This document shows, in pieces, positions 52,412 through 59,864 of a stretch of 62,074 nucleotides of DNA. Made by a program: the position numbers and the translations under genes. The DNA is taken from assembly GCA_021324935.1 (NCBI GenBank), contig JAJPIE010000020.1, positions 1-62,074 of the forward strand, given 5' to 3'. The notes beneath the pieces were generated by a model. The model was not told where the DNA came from. It searched no databases and was given only the letters and a program-made list of their open reading frames with translations. The DNA is from Acidobacteriota bacterium (lineage in GTDB: Bacteria; Acidobacteriota; Terriglobia; Acidiferrales; UBA7541). The stretch's first letter is position 1. Each line of letters starts with the position of its first letter.

Positions 52412-52816
52412 TCAGATGGAACGGATCGATGCCGCCTGGATCAGGTTGGCTTGCAACCGGCGTTCTATTTGCACCGCCGCAAAGCGCGCGCAGAGCAGCC
52501 GCTCTTTTTCCCCCCAGCTCGCAATCACGGGCGATACGCTTGCAAACATCGATTCGACACGGCGAATCATTTCAAAATACACGCGTACGAAGCCTAGGCC
52601 GCTCTTGCCTTCCTTGAGTTCCGGAGTAAGGTTAAGCAGGCTGACGAGTTTCACGAAGTCGTTCCCGCACATGGACGTCTCGTCCACTTGCGCGGCTTCC
52701 AGCACCCGGCTGGAAATCGGCAAGCTGGCCACGCCGGTGAAGACCGCGCGCCAGTAGTACAGGGCGAATTGCCCCATGGCCACGAGAGCGATTGCGAATA
52801 ACATTGCGGAGAACAT
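52412..52816 (-). CDS. Membrane-anchored protein of unknown function
   Basis: 134 residues with one N-terminal helix (MLFAIALVAMGQFALYYWRA) and a helical soluble part (CGNDFVKLVSLLNLTPELKE, FVRVYFEMIRRVESMFASV, LCARFAAVQIERRLQANLIQ). No family recognised. The single-helix anchor resembles the protein at 46854. Lies on the same strand as the frameshifted gene about 100 bases downstream and may share its transcript. Divergent from the NTF2-like gene. Confidence 0.68.
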   Translation of the reverse strand: MFSAMLFAIALVAMGQFALYYWRAVFTGVASLPISSRVLEAAQVDETSMCGNDFVKLVSLLNLTPELKEGKSGLGFVRVYFEMIRRVESMFASVSPVIASWGEKERLLCARFAAVQIERRLQANLIQAASIRSI

Positions 52817-52980
52817 CCCTCAGCCTCCGGGAATAGTTTGTCGCGCTGCCAGGAATTCCCCCATAGCTCTGGGGTACTAGCGGAATAGCCAGGTCCGGTA
52901 TGACTCTTTCGCCACGCCGGCGGCGCAGCCACCAGGAATTACCGCAAACTATTGAATAACAATTAGTTAGGGGGATTGAT

Positions 52981-53472
52981 ATGGCGAAAGGAAAGGCTAT
53001 CGCGGCTGGACTAGGTTTCTTGGCTCTTTGCGGTTTCGCCGCATGGGGTGCAACCCAGGGAACCACCCTTCAGGCGACCTCGCAAGAAACCGACATCCGG
53101 AGCGTGTTGACCACCCAGCAAAGCGAATGGAACAAAGGCAACATTCGCGCCTTTATGGCCGGCTACTGGAATTCGCCCGCACTGACCTTTGCCGGGAGTA
53201 AGGGTTTCACGCACGGCTGGCAACCAGTTTTGGAACGCTACGAAAAAACCTATGCGGATCGCACGGCGATGGGAACGCTCGACTTTTCGGAACTCGAGAT
53301 CCGCCCGCTCGGTCCGGATGCCGCCCTCGTCCTCGGCCACTGGCATTTGCGGCGCCACATCGGCGACATTGGCGGCATCTTCACGCTGGTAATGCGGAAA
53401 TTCCCGGACGGATGGAAGATCATTCACGATCACACCACGCAAAGCCCTGCGGAAACACTATCGTCGATGTAG
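52981..53472 (+). CDS. NTF2-like/DUF4440 exported protein
   Basis: 163 residues with a signal peptide (AAGLGFLALCGFAAWGATQG) and an NTF2-like domain: VLTTQQSEWNKGNIRAFMAG, FTHGWQPVLERYEKTYADR, LVLGHWHLRRHIGDIGGIFT and FPDGWKIIHDHTTQS. DUF4440/SnoaL-like domains act as small-molecule isomerases or simple binding folds. The cone-shaped fold has a His-rich interior here (HWHLRRH, HDHT). ATG has TTAGGGGGATTGAT upstream. Convergent with the cyclopropane synthase gene, 32 bases between stops. Confidence 0.85.
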   Translation: MAKGKAIAAGLGFLALCGFAAWGATQGTTLQATSQETDIRSVLTTQQSEWNKGNIRAFMAGYWNSPALTFAGSKGFTHGWQPVLERYEKTYADRTAMGTLDFSELEIRPLGPDAALVLGHWHLRRHIGDIGGIFTLVMRKFPDGWKIIHDHTTQSPAETLSSM

Positions 53473-53504
53473 GTTTTGCAAATTATGAATCGCGGCGATC
53501 GCTG

Positions 53505-54758
53505 CTAACCCGCGCTGAATTCCTCGGCGGGAAGCGGCGTTGGAAACATTGGCGTTTTGACGGCACCGTTTTTGGTCATCAACAGGTGAACTACGTCAAT
53601 GTACCGCTCACGAAACGCTCCCTCGCACCAGGAAAGATAAAAATGCCACATGCGCTGGAAGGTTTCGGGGAATCCCAGATCCTGGATGTCGCTCAGTTTC
53701 TGGAAAAACCGTGCGCGCCAGAGTTCCAGCGTTTTCGCATAATGCAAGCCGAAACTTTCCAGGTGCGTTAGGCTCATTCGCGCCACGCGTCCGATCGATT
53801 TTTGAATCTCGCCCACGAAGGCAAGCTCGCTGCCGGGGAAAACGTATGTTTGCATCCAATCCACGCGTCGGCGGTACGCACGGAGTTCTTGTTCCGGCAT
53901 CGTGATCGTCTGTAGCAATAGCGACCCGTCCGGCGTCAGCAACCGGTCGCACGCGCAAAAAAACTCGTCATAGCGATCCAGGCCCACCGCCTCGAACATT
54001 TCGATGCTTACAATTTTATCGAACTCCCCGCGCAGGTGGCGATAATCTTCCAGCAAAATCCGCACGCTGCCGGGTTTCATCTCCGCGTTCGCCAGCCGGC
54101 GCGTTGCAAATTCGTACTGCGCCGCGCTGATCGTCACTCCAGTGACGTGAGCCCCAAAATTGCGCGCGGCATATATCGCGAAAGCGCCCCATCCGCATCC
54201 AATTTCCAGAATCCGATCGCCCGGCTCGATTTGCAGTTTCCGGCAGATCAATTCCATTTTGTTTCGCTGCGCGTCTTCCAGAGAGTCGGCGGGTGACCGG
54301 AAATATGCGCAGGAATAAAGCATCTCGCGGTCCAGAAACAACCGGTAAAACTCGTTGCCGACATCATAGTGTGCCCGGATGTTGCGCGTGCTGCCCTTCA
54401 ACGTGTTGCTGCGCAGCTTGTGCTGCACACGCGATGCCCATGAGCGCAACGCCGAGAACATCCGGTTCCCCCCGTCCACACGGCGGAGATTGCGCGTCAC
54501 CAATCGCACCAGCGACACTAGGTTCGGCGAAGTCCACTCTCCGTCCATATACGATTCCCCGATACCTACGTCCGCGCCCGTCAGCGCGCGCCAGAAGAAT
54601 CGCTCGTCGTAAATCACCGCCATCGCCCGTAGCTCCGCTCCCGGATCGCCGAACGTGTACGTCGCGTCGGGGCACACGAGTTCCAGAAACCCTCCCTGGA
54701 TTCCCCCCAGGGATCGCAGGAATAATTTCTTGGCATAGCCATGCAGCCGGCGTTTCAT
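53505..54758 (-). CDS. Cyclopropane-fatty-acyl-phospholipid synthase-like
   Basis: SAM-dependent enzyme that methylenates or methylates the double bond of membrane lipid acyl chains. 417 residues: N-terminal lipid-binding domain (GGFLELVCPDATYTFGDPG, GIGESYMDGEWTSPNL), then HYDVGNEFYRLFLDREMLYS with the active-site Cys in YSCAYF, the SAM loop ILEIGCGWGAFAIYAARNFG, and SIEMFEAVG with the catalytic Glu. The position equal to the bicarbonate-binding His of E. coli Cfa is Gln (LLLQTITMPEQ), a change seen in flavoprotein-linked members. ATG 54758 overlaps the DUF1365 gene (ATGA). Third gene of the operon flavoprotein-DUF1365-CFAS. Confidence 0.92.
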   Translation of the reverse strand: MKRRLHGYAKKLFLRSLGGIQGGFLELVCPDATYTFGDPGAELRAMAVIYDERFFWRALTGADVGIGESYMDGEWTSPNLVSLVRLVTRNLRRVDGGNRMFSALRSWASRVQHKLRSNTLKGSTRNIRAHYDVGNEFYRLFLDREMLYSCAYFRSPADSLEDAQRNKMELICRKLQIEPGDRILEIGCGWGAFAIYAARNFGAHVTGVTISAAQYEFATRRLANAEMKPGSVRILLEDYRHLRGEFDKIVSIEMFEAVGLDRYDEFFCACDRLLTPDGSLLLQTITMPEQELRAYRRRVDWMQTYVFPGSELAFVGEIQKSIGRVARMSLTHLESFGLHYAKTLELWRARFFQKLSDIQDLGFPETFQRMWHFYLSWCEGAFRERYIDVVHLLMTKNGAVKTPMFPTPLPAEEFSAG

Positions 54759-55546
54759 CCGGGAAACTGTCCTTTCGAAGCGACTGCCGCCGCCTGCCGT
54801 GCCACTTTTCCAGGGTGCCTGTACACCGGTACGCCCTTCACCCAAAGCTCCAACGCCTCCCAGTGTATGGCGGCTGTCACGCGCAAGCTCATCAAGGGAT
54901 AGCGTGCAAGGATTCTCAGCAGTTCCCGGGCGTTCCATGGGCGCCGTTCCAGTTGCAGTGTCGCGTCAAAATTGGGGTGTCCCTCGGCAAGCGTGTTCAT
55001 GTGCGCCACCAACTGCTCTCCGGGAGGCGTGAAAATCCACACATACTCGAGGTCCATCGGGTGGAATGGCGACACATACATCTGCTTCGGCGTGATGTAA
55101 CGCAACGCCGCCGCATTTGGCTGCTGCGTTTCCGGCGTCAACCAATAATTGTGCGACTCCCCAAACGTATTGTTCACTTCGCTGAGGATCATCGCGAGTT
55201 CGCCGGCTTCGTTGTAGCAATAAAAGAAGGACACAGGATTGAACACGTAGCCCAGATAACGCAGGTGAGTGAGCACGAAAATTTTGCCGGATGGCAACTC
55301 AATCCCATGACGCGCCACATCTTCCCGCAAACGCTGCCGCAATCGCTTTTTCGGATCCCCAAAATGATCGCGTTCATTATAGGCAATCCAATTCCAGCGG
55401 TTGTAGGAGCTGAAAGGCGATACTCCCAGGAGTTCCGGCAGCCGGTCGATATCCAGGAAGGCCATGAACACCGGGTAGGTGAAGTGGTGCTCGCGCGGCG
55501 AAAAACGTCGGTGGCGGAGTTTCCCAAGATAGAGTGCCGATTCCAT
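54755..55546 (-). CDS. DUF1365 family protein
   Basis: 263 residues of the DUF1365 family: YLGKLRHRRFSPREHHFTYP, FSSYNRWNWIAYNERDHFGD, GYVFNPVSFFYCYNEAGEL and PFHPMDLEYVWIFTPPGEQL are all typical. The biochemical role is unknown, but this family is almost always next to a flavin amine-oxidase-like protein and a cyclopropane-synthase-like methyltransferase, as it is here, and has been linked with fatty-acid modification in light- or singlet-oxygen-stress regulons of proteobacteria. ATGA overlap with the next gene; four bases after the previous one. Confidence 0.93.
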   Translation of the reverse strand: MESALYLGKLRHRRFSPREHHFTYPVFMAFLDIDRLPELLGVSPFSSYNRWNWIAYNERDHFGDPKKRLRQRLREDVARHGIELPSGKIFVLTHLRYLGYVFNPVSFFYCYNEAGELAMILSEVNNTFGESHNYWLTPETQQPNAAALRYITPKQMYVSPFHPMDLEYVWIFTPPGEQLVAHMNTLAEGHPNFDATLQLERRPWNARELLRILARYPLMSLRVTAAIHWEALELWVKGVPVYRHPGKVARQAAAVASKGQFPG

Positions 55547-55550
55547 GGGA

Positions 55551-56813
55551 TTAGACGTGAACTCCGAGGGCCCGGGCTACCCTTAGTGCGGAGTTTACTC
55601 CATCTTCGTGGAAACCGTACATCCAATAGGCACCGCAGAAGTGCGTGCGGCGCTGGCCGCTGATCTCGCCCCAGCGCTTCTGCGAAGCAATCGCTTTCCG
55701 GTTATAGAGCGGATGGTGGTAGATGAAATCGCGCAGAATCTTCTCCGGACGGATCTGGCTGCGCGCATTCAGGCTGACGCAATAGTTTTCCTTTACCGGC
55801 AGTGATTGCAAGCGGTTCATATGATAGGTCAGCGTGGCTGGACTGTGGCCGTTTCGCGGATCAAGATGCAGCAGGTAGTTCCAGGAAGCCCGGGCGCCCG
55901 GGCGGCGCGGCAGAAGACGGTCGTCGGTATGCAGCGTCACCTCGTTGCAGCTGGTCTCGAAAGCGCCCAGGATTTCGCGCTCGCGTTCGGTGGCGTCTAA
56001 CAACAAAGGAAGCACTTGATCGCCATGCGTGGCGAACACCACATGATCGAACCGCATTGGTGATCGGCTTCCGCTGAATTGCAATGTCACATTCTCTTCG
56101 TTTCTCGTAACACGCTGCAGGTGAACTCCCGTAAAGATCCGCTCCTTCAGCGGCCTCGTGATCGGTTCAATATAGCGGCTGCACCCGCCGGAAATGGTTT
56201 TCCACTGGGCTTGCCCCGTGACCGTAAGGAAGCGGTGATTTTCGAAGAAACGAATCAGCGTGGCCGCAGGGAATTCCGTCAAGGCATTCTGTGCGCAGGA
56301 CCATACGGCGGAGGCCATCGGCAAAAGATAAAGTTCGCGGAACTCCTGCGAAAATTCGCCTATGTCGAGAAATTCGCCCAATTTCAATTGCTCCAAGTCC
56401 TCGCGCTCCAGTATTTTTGGCGCTTGCCGGTTAAATCGGCGGATTTCCGAAAAGAGCTTCCATGGACGTTGACTGAAGAGTGTGCGCTTGTGCGCGAAGA
56501 AACCATGTAGGCCCCGGCTGGAGTATTCGTAGCCGGTCTTCCGGCAGCTCACGGCGAATGACATATCCGATTTGATTCGTGGGATCCCGAGTCCCGCAAA
56601 AAGGCGGATCAGGTTGGGGTAGGTCAGGTCGTTGTGGACAATAAACCCAGTGTCCACCGGCAGCGGACCCCCGCTGGAATCGACCGTGACCGTGTGCGTA
56701 TGCCCACCGAGACGCGTGTCCCGTTCAAACAGGAACACCTCGTGCTTGCGGCTGAGATAATACGCCGCGGCGAGACCCGAAATGCCTGAACCGATGACCG
56801 CTACCTGGCTCAC
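55551..56813 (-). CDS. FAD-dependent amine-oxidase-like flavoprotein
   Basis: 420 residues. N-terminal FAD site VAVIGSGISGLAAAYYLSRK followed by RLGGHTHTVTVDSSGG, which is the usual R-x-GG-H motif; then VDTGFIVHNDLTYPNLIRLF, FATHGDQVLPLL and C-terminal FCGAYWMYGFHEDGVNSALR, all as in NAD/FAD proteins paired with DUF1365 and CFAS. It likely oxidises or desaturates an acyl chain so that the methyltransferase can act. First gene of the minus-strand operon; its start faces the plus-strand operon 278 bases away. Cytosolic or peripheral. Confidence 0.92.
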   Translation of the reverse strand: MSQVAVIGSGISGLAAAYYLSRKHEVFLFERDTRLGGHTHTVTVDSSGGPLPVDTGFIVHNDLTYPNLIRLFAGLGIPRIKSDMSFAVSCRKTGYEYSSRGLHGFFAHKRTLFSQRPWKLFSEIRRFNRQAPKILEREDLEQLKLGEFLDIGEFSQEFRELYLLPMASAVWSCAQNALTEFPAATLIRFFENHRFLTVTGQAQWKTISGGCSRYIEPITRPLKERIFTGVHLQRVTRNEENVTLQFSGSRSPMRFDHVVFATHGDQVLPLLLDATEREREILGAFETSCNEVTLHTDDRLLPRRPGARASWNYLLHLDPRNGHSPATLTYHMNRLQSLPVKENYCVSLNARSQIRPEKILRDFIYHHPLYNRKAIASQKRWGEISGQRRTHFCGAYWMYGFHEDGVNSALRVARALGVHV

Positions 56814-56872
56814 GATGTGGTCTGTATCCTACTACTTGATTCTCTCCGCATGAGACGCATTTCCGGCCAAAA

Positions 56873-56883
56873 GCGTTAAACGC
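56873..56883. promoter_or_regulatory. Palindrome in divergent lipid-operon promoter region
   Basis: GCGTT-A-AACGC, an 11-base palindrome with odd centre, 60 bases from the flavoprotein start and about 210 bases from the DUF1475 start. It could be an operator that controls both operons. The flank AAAAGCGTTAA is the same as next to the palindrome at 20281. Confidence 0.35.
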
Positions 56884-57091
56884 GCTTTTCTTCGGGAGAT
56901 AAGGATTTGCTTTTCGATTGACCCAGAGGAAATGCCAGCTTCCCGTCCATTTTCCGTCTCCAGGCCTCGATGCGACTTTAGGTTCTTCTTCGCATCTGAC
57001 GGGGGTACGCCTTGCGTACTCCTTTTGGATTGCGGCCCGATTCAGCATTGCCGTAATTCGTAGAAACACCCAAAATGCGCCTGGAGGCGCC

Positions 57092-57421
57092 GTGAAACTC
57101 TTCCTCAAAGGCCTGTTCGGCTTCATTTTCCTGTTCATGGTGGCTATGACCGTTCGCACCAGCCTGCAAGTACCCATTTGGCATGCATCGTTTGCAGGCA
57201 ATCCCTGGGCTTGGGCAACGCTCTATGACGCCTATTTTGGCTTCATCACCTTTTTTTGCTGGGTGGCTTGGCGGGAAAGATCGCTGAGTAGCAAAATCTT
57301 GTGGTTTATCTTGATTGTGGCTCTGGGTAATATCGCCATGTCGTTCTATGTTCTGCTGCAACTGTTTGCGCTGAAGCCGGCGGAGCCAGTCGGAGCTCTG
57401 CTCCAGAAGAAAGTGGCATGA
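57092..57421 (+). CDS. DUF1475-like small membrane protein
   Basis: 109 residues with about three helices (FLKGLFGFIFLFMVAMTVRT, LYDAYFGFITFFCWVAWRER, ILWFILIVALGNIAMSFYVL). Matches the DUF1475 family, another gene commonly found with CFAS, DUF1365 and DUF1295. GTG 57092 has CTGGAGG close upstream; the longest ORF (from 56918) is not used. First gene of the plus-strand lipid operon; overlaps the next by four bases. Function unknown, perhaps a membrane partner of the desaturating or methylating enzymes. Confidence 0.8.
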   Translation: MKLFLKGLFGFIFLFMVAMTVRTSLQVPIWHASFAGNPWAWATLYDAYFGFITFFCWVAWRERSLSSKILWFILIVALGNIAMSFYVLLQLFALKPAEPVGALLQKKVA

Positions 57422-57918
57422 AAGAAAGTTTTCTGAAGCGCAGGGTCGTGAATCCCCTGCTGAAATTATTGCGGCAAGGCGTAACCCCGGAAAAGCTCGC
57501 CCTGAGCATGGCCCTTGCGGCCACCTTGTCTGTGATTCCCGCCTTCGGCTGGAGCGTCTGGCTTTGCGGAATTTGCGCGGTGGCCTTTGGCTTGAACCTC
57601 CCTGCAATGCAGGCGGTGAATTACCTGATGTACCCCGCCCAAATTGCCCTCGTGCTTCCCTTCTTTCGTTTGGGTGAAAAATTGTTCCACGCGCCCCACC
57701 TTCCCATTTCCGTTTCACAAATCTTTTCGATGGCACACGCCTCCTTTTGGGGAACGGTGAAACTTCTCTGGAACACCACGTGGCACGCGATCATCGTGTG
57801 GATGTTGCTCGCCCCCTTCGCGGTTGCGTTGATCTATTTCCTTCTGGTGCCTGTCTTTCGGCGCGTGGCCCGCAACCTCGCGCGTCCAATTCCCGCCGCT
57901 GAGGTGCTTGTCGCCTGA
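57418..57918 (+). CDS. DUF2062 membrane protein
   Basis: 166 residues with about three to four helices: PEKLALSMALAATLSVIPAF, GICAVAFGLNLPAMQAVNYL, MYPAQIALVLPFFRLGEKLF and AIIVWMLLAPFAVALIYFLL. DUF2062 proteins are conserved inner-membrane proteins with a G-x-x-P-x-x-x-x-N motif and no known reaction, sometimes fused to glycosyltransferases. Here it lies between the DUF1475 and DUF1295 genes, overlapping the first by four and touching the next by one base. The family is not a usual member of this fatty-acid cluster, so its presence may be a feature of this lineage. Confidence 0.86.
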   Translation: MKESFLKRRVVNPLLKLLRQGVTPEKLALSMALAATLSVIPAFGWSVWLCGICAVAFGLNLPAMQAVNYLMYPAQIALVLPFFRLGEKLFHAPHLPISVSQIFSMAHASFWGTVKLLWNTTWHAIIVWMLLAPFAVALIYFLLVPVFRRVARNLARPIPAAEVLVA

Positions 57919-58715
57919 TGCTCTCGCAAGCCTTGCCTTTTCTGCTCACCGGAGCTGCGTTGGTCGGCGGCATGATGTTCCTCCTTTGGATCATTCACTT
58001 GTTGATTCGCAACGCGGCGGTGGTGGACGTCGGCTGGGCCATGGGGCTCGGGATGCTGGCCGTCTTTTACGCAGCCGCCGGCCCAGGCTACCCCGCGCGT
58101 CGCTACGCAATCGCCACAATGGCCGCGGTCTGGAGCCTCCGCCTGGCCGTCTATCTTCTCTTCGGGCGAGTGATCGGCCATCCCGAAGAGGGCCGCTACG
58201 TGCAATTGCGCTCCGAATGGAAGACGTTCCTTCCGCTGCGCTTCCTGTTTTTCTTTGAAATTCAAGCCTTGCTCGATCTGGTGTTGTCGCTTCCCTTTTT
58301 GCTGGCCTGCCTGGATAGGCGCGCTCCCCTCGGCATCCCCGAAAAAATCGGTGCGGCGATCTGGCTGCTCGGCATGCTGGGCGAAACGCTGGCTGACGCA
58401 CAACTCGATGCCTTCAAGAAAATTCCTGTGAACAAGGGCAAAACCTGCCGCGCCGGATTGTGGAACTACTCGCGGCACCCAAACTACTTCTTTGAATGGA
58501 CCATTTGGGTTGGCTATTCTGTGTTTGCCCTCACCTCACCCTGGGGTTGGCTCGGGCTGCTTTCTCCCGCCCTCATTCTTTTTTTCCTTTTGGGACTTAC
58601 CGGAATCCCTGCGACCGAAGGCCAGGCCTTGCGTACCCGCGGCGAAGAGTACCGCCGCTATCAACGCGAGACGAGTGCGTTTGTGCCCTGGTTCCCGAAA
58701 AAGAGGCGGGCATGA
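57918..58715 (+). CDS. DUF1295 steroid 5-alpha-reductase-like membrane enzyme
   Basis: 265 residues with about seven helices, belonging to the DUF1295 / ICMT-like / steroid 5-alpha-reductase superfamily. [20 protein letters not shown] is the conserved NADPH-binding block and LFLG-type [16 protein letters not shown] ends the protein. Such enzymes reduce a carbon-carbon double bond with NADPH. In this operon it may reduce an unsaturated bond of the lipid acyl chain or an isoprenoid. Coupled by a one-base overlap to DUF2062 and by ATGA overlap to the next methyltransferase. Confidence 0.9.
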   Translation: MLSQALPFLLTGAALVGGMMFLLWIIHLLIRNAAVVDVGWAMGLGMLAVFYAAAGPGYPARRYAIATMAAVWSLRLAVYLLFGRVIGHPEEGRYVQLRSEWKTFLPLRFLFFFEIQALLDLVLSLPFLLACLDRRAPLGIPEKIGAAIWLLGMLGETLADAQLDAFKKIPVNKGKTCRAGLWNYSRHPNYFFEWTIWVGYSVFALTSPWGWLGLLSPALILFFLLGLTGIPATEGQALRTRGEEYRRYQRETSAFVPWFPKKRRA

Positions 58716-59800
58716 ACGGCATCTTCCACCTGCGTTGGCTGCCTTCCGCGCAGCAGCAGCCAGAAAAGCGCTTCTGGTACGAACCGTTGCTCGAGAGCGG
58801 CGCCGTGCCAGACGCGGTGATCCGCGCGTCCATTCGCAGGATGCTGCGCCAACGCCTGCGCGAGGAAAACCGCGGAAGCGAAGAAGCAAACCGGGAAAAG
58901 CTGCTGGAATTTATGGCTGGCATGAATGCCAGCCCGATTGCACTGTGCACGGACGCAGCGAATGCGCAGCACTATGAAGTGCCCGCCGCCTTCTTCGAGA
59001 AAGTGTTGGGACCCCGGCTGAAATACAGCTCCGCCTTCTACGGCCCGGAATGCTGTTCCCTCGCGGAAGCCGAAGAAGCCATGCTGAAACTGTCTTGCCG
59101 GCGAGCGCAACTTGCCGATGGTCAAGACGTTCTGGAACTTGGCTGCGGCTGGGGCTCGCTGACCCTTTGGATGGCAGAACAGTATCCCGCCAGCCGCATT
59201 ACCGGCGTCTCAAATTCCGCCTCACAGCGCGAATTCATTCTCGCCCGCGCACGCGAACGTAATCTACACAACGTGCACATTCTCACGGCGGACATGAACG
59301 CGTTCGACGCGCCGGGAAAATACGTTCGGATCGTCTCCGTCGAAATGTTCGAGCACATCCGCAATTGGCGGGCGCTTCTTCAACGCGTCGCTTCCTGGAT
59401 GAAGCCGGACGCGAAATTCTTCCTGCATATCTTCACGCACAAGAAATTTGCCTACCCGTTCGAGATACGCGATGGAGGCGACTGGATGGCGCGCCATTTT
59501 TTCACTGGCGGCATGATGCCCAGCCACGAGCTGCTTTTTCATTTCGTTCATCATCTGCGCGTCGCACAACACTGGAGGACCTGCGGCACACACTATCAAC
59601 GAACCAGCGAAGACTGGCTGCGCAACATGGACTCCAACAAAAAGTCCCTCCTCCCCCTCTTCGCCAAGACTTATGGTGAGGATCAGGCCAGGCGCTGGTG
59701 GGTTCGGTGGCGCATCTTCTTCATGGCCTGCGCCGAGCTGTGGGGCTACCGCGGCGGTACGGAGTGGATTGTCTCCCACTACCTGCTCGAAAAAGTCTAG
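58712..59800 (+). CDS. Cyclopropane-synthase-like SAM methyltransferase
   Basis: 362 residues, second CFAS-type protein of the island, of the branch that sits with DUF1295. Features: [20 protein letters not shown], the SAM loop [47 protein letters not shown] and the C-terminal [15 protein letters not shown]. The first CFAS's active-site Cys position is Ser (YSSAFY) here, while the His is kept (HIF). It lacks the full N-terminal CFAS lipid domain. It probably methylates an acyl chain or related lipid after oxidation by the flavoprotein. ATG 58712 overlaps the DUF1295 gene; a longer ORF from 58496 is a shadow. Confidence 0.9.
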   Translation: MNGIFHLRWLPSAQQQPEKRFWYEPLLESGAVPDAVIRASIRRMLRQRLREENRGSEEANREKLLEFMAGMNASPIALCTDAANAQHYEVPAAFFEKVLGPRLKYSSAFYGPECCSLAEAEEAMLKLSCRRAQLADGQDVLELGCGWGSLTLWMAEQYPASRITGVSNSASQREFILARARERNLHNVHILTADMNAFDAPGKYVRIVSVEMFEHIRNWRALLQRVASWMKPDAKFFLHIFTHKKFAYPFEIRDGGDWMARHFFTGGMMPSHELLFHFVHHLRVAQHWRTCGTHYQRTSEDWLRNMDSNKKSLLPLFAKTYGEDQARRWWVRWRIFFMACAELWGYRGGTEWIVSHYLLEKV

Positions 59801-59864
59801 AAGCCATCTGGCTCTGTCGATTTTCCTGTACTTTGTGAAGGGAGCGTAAACCCTTGGGTCGGGG

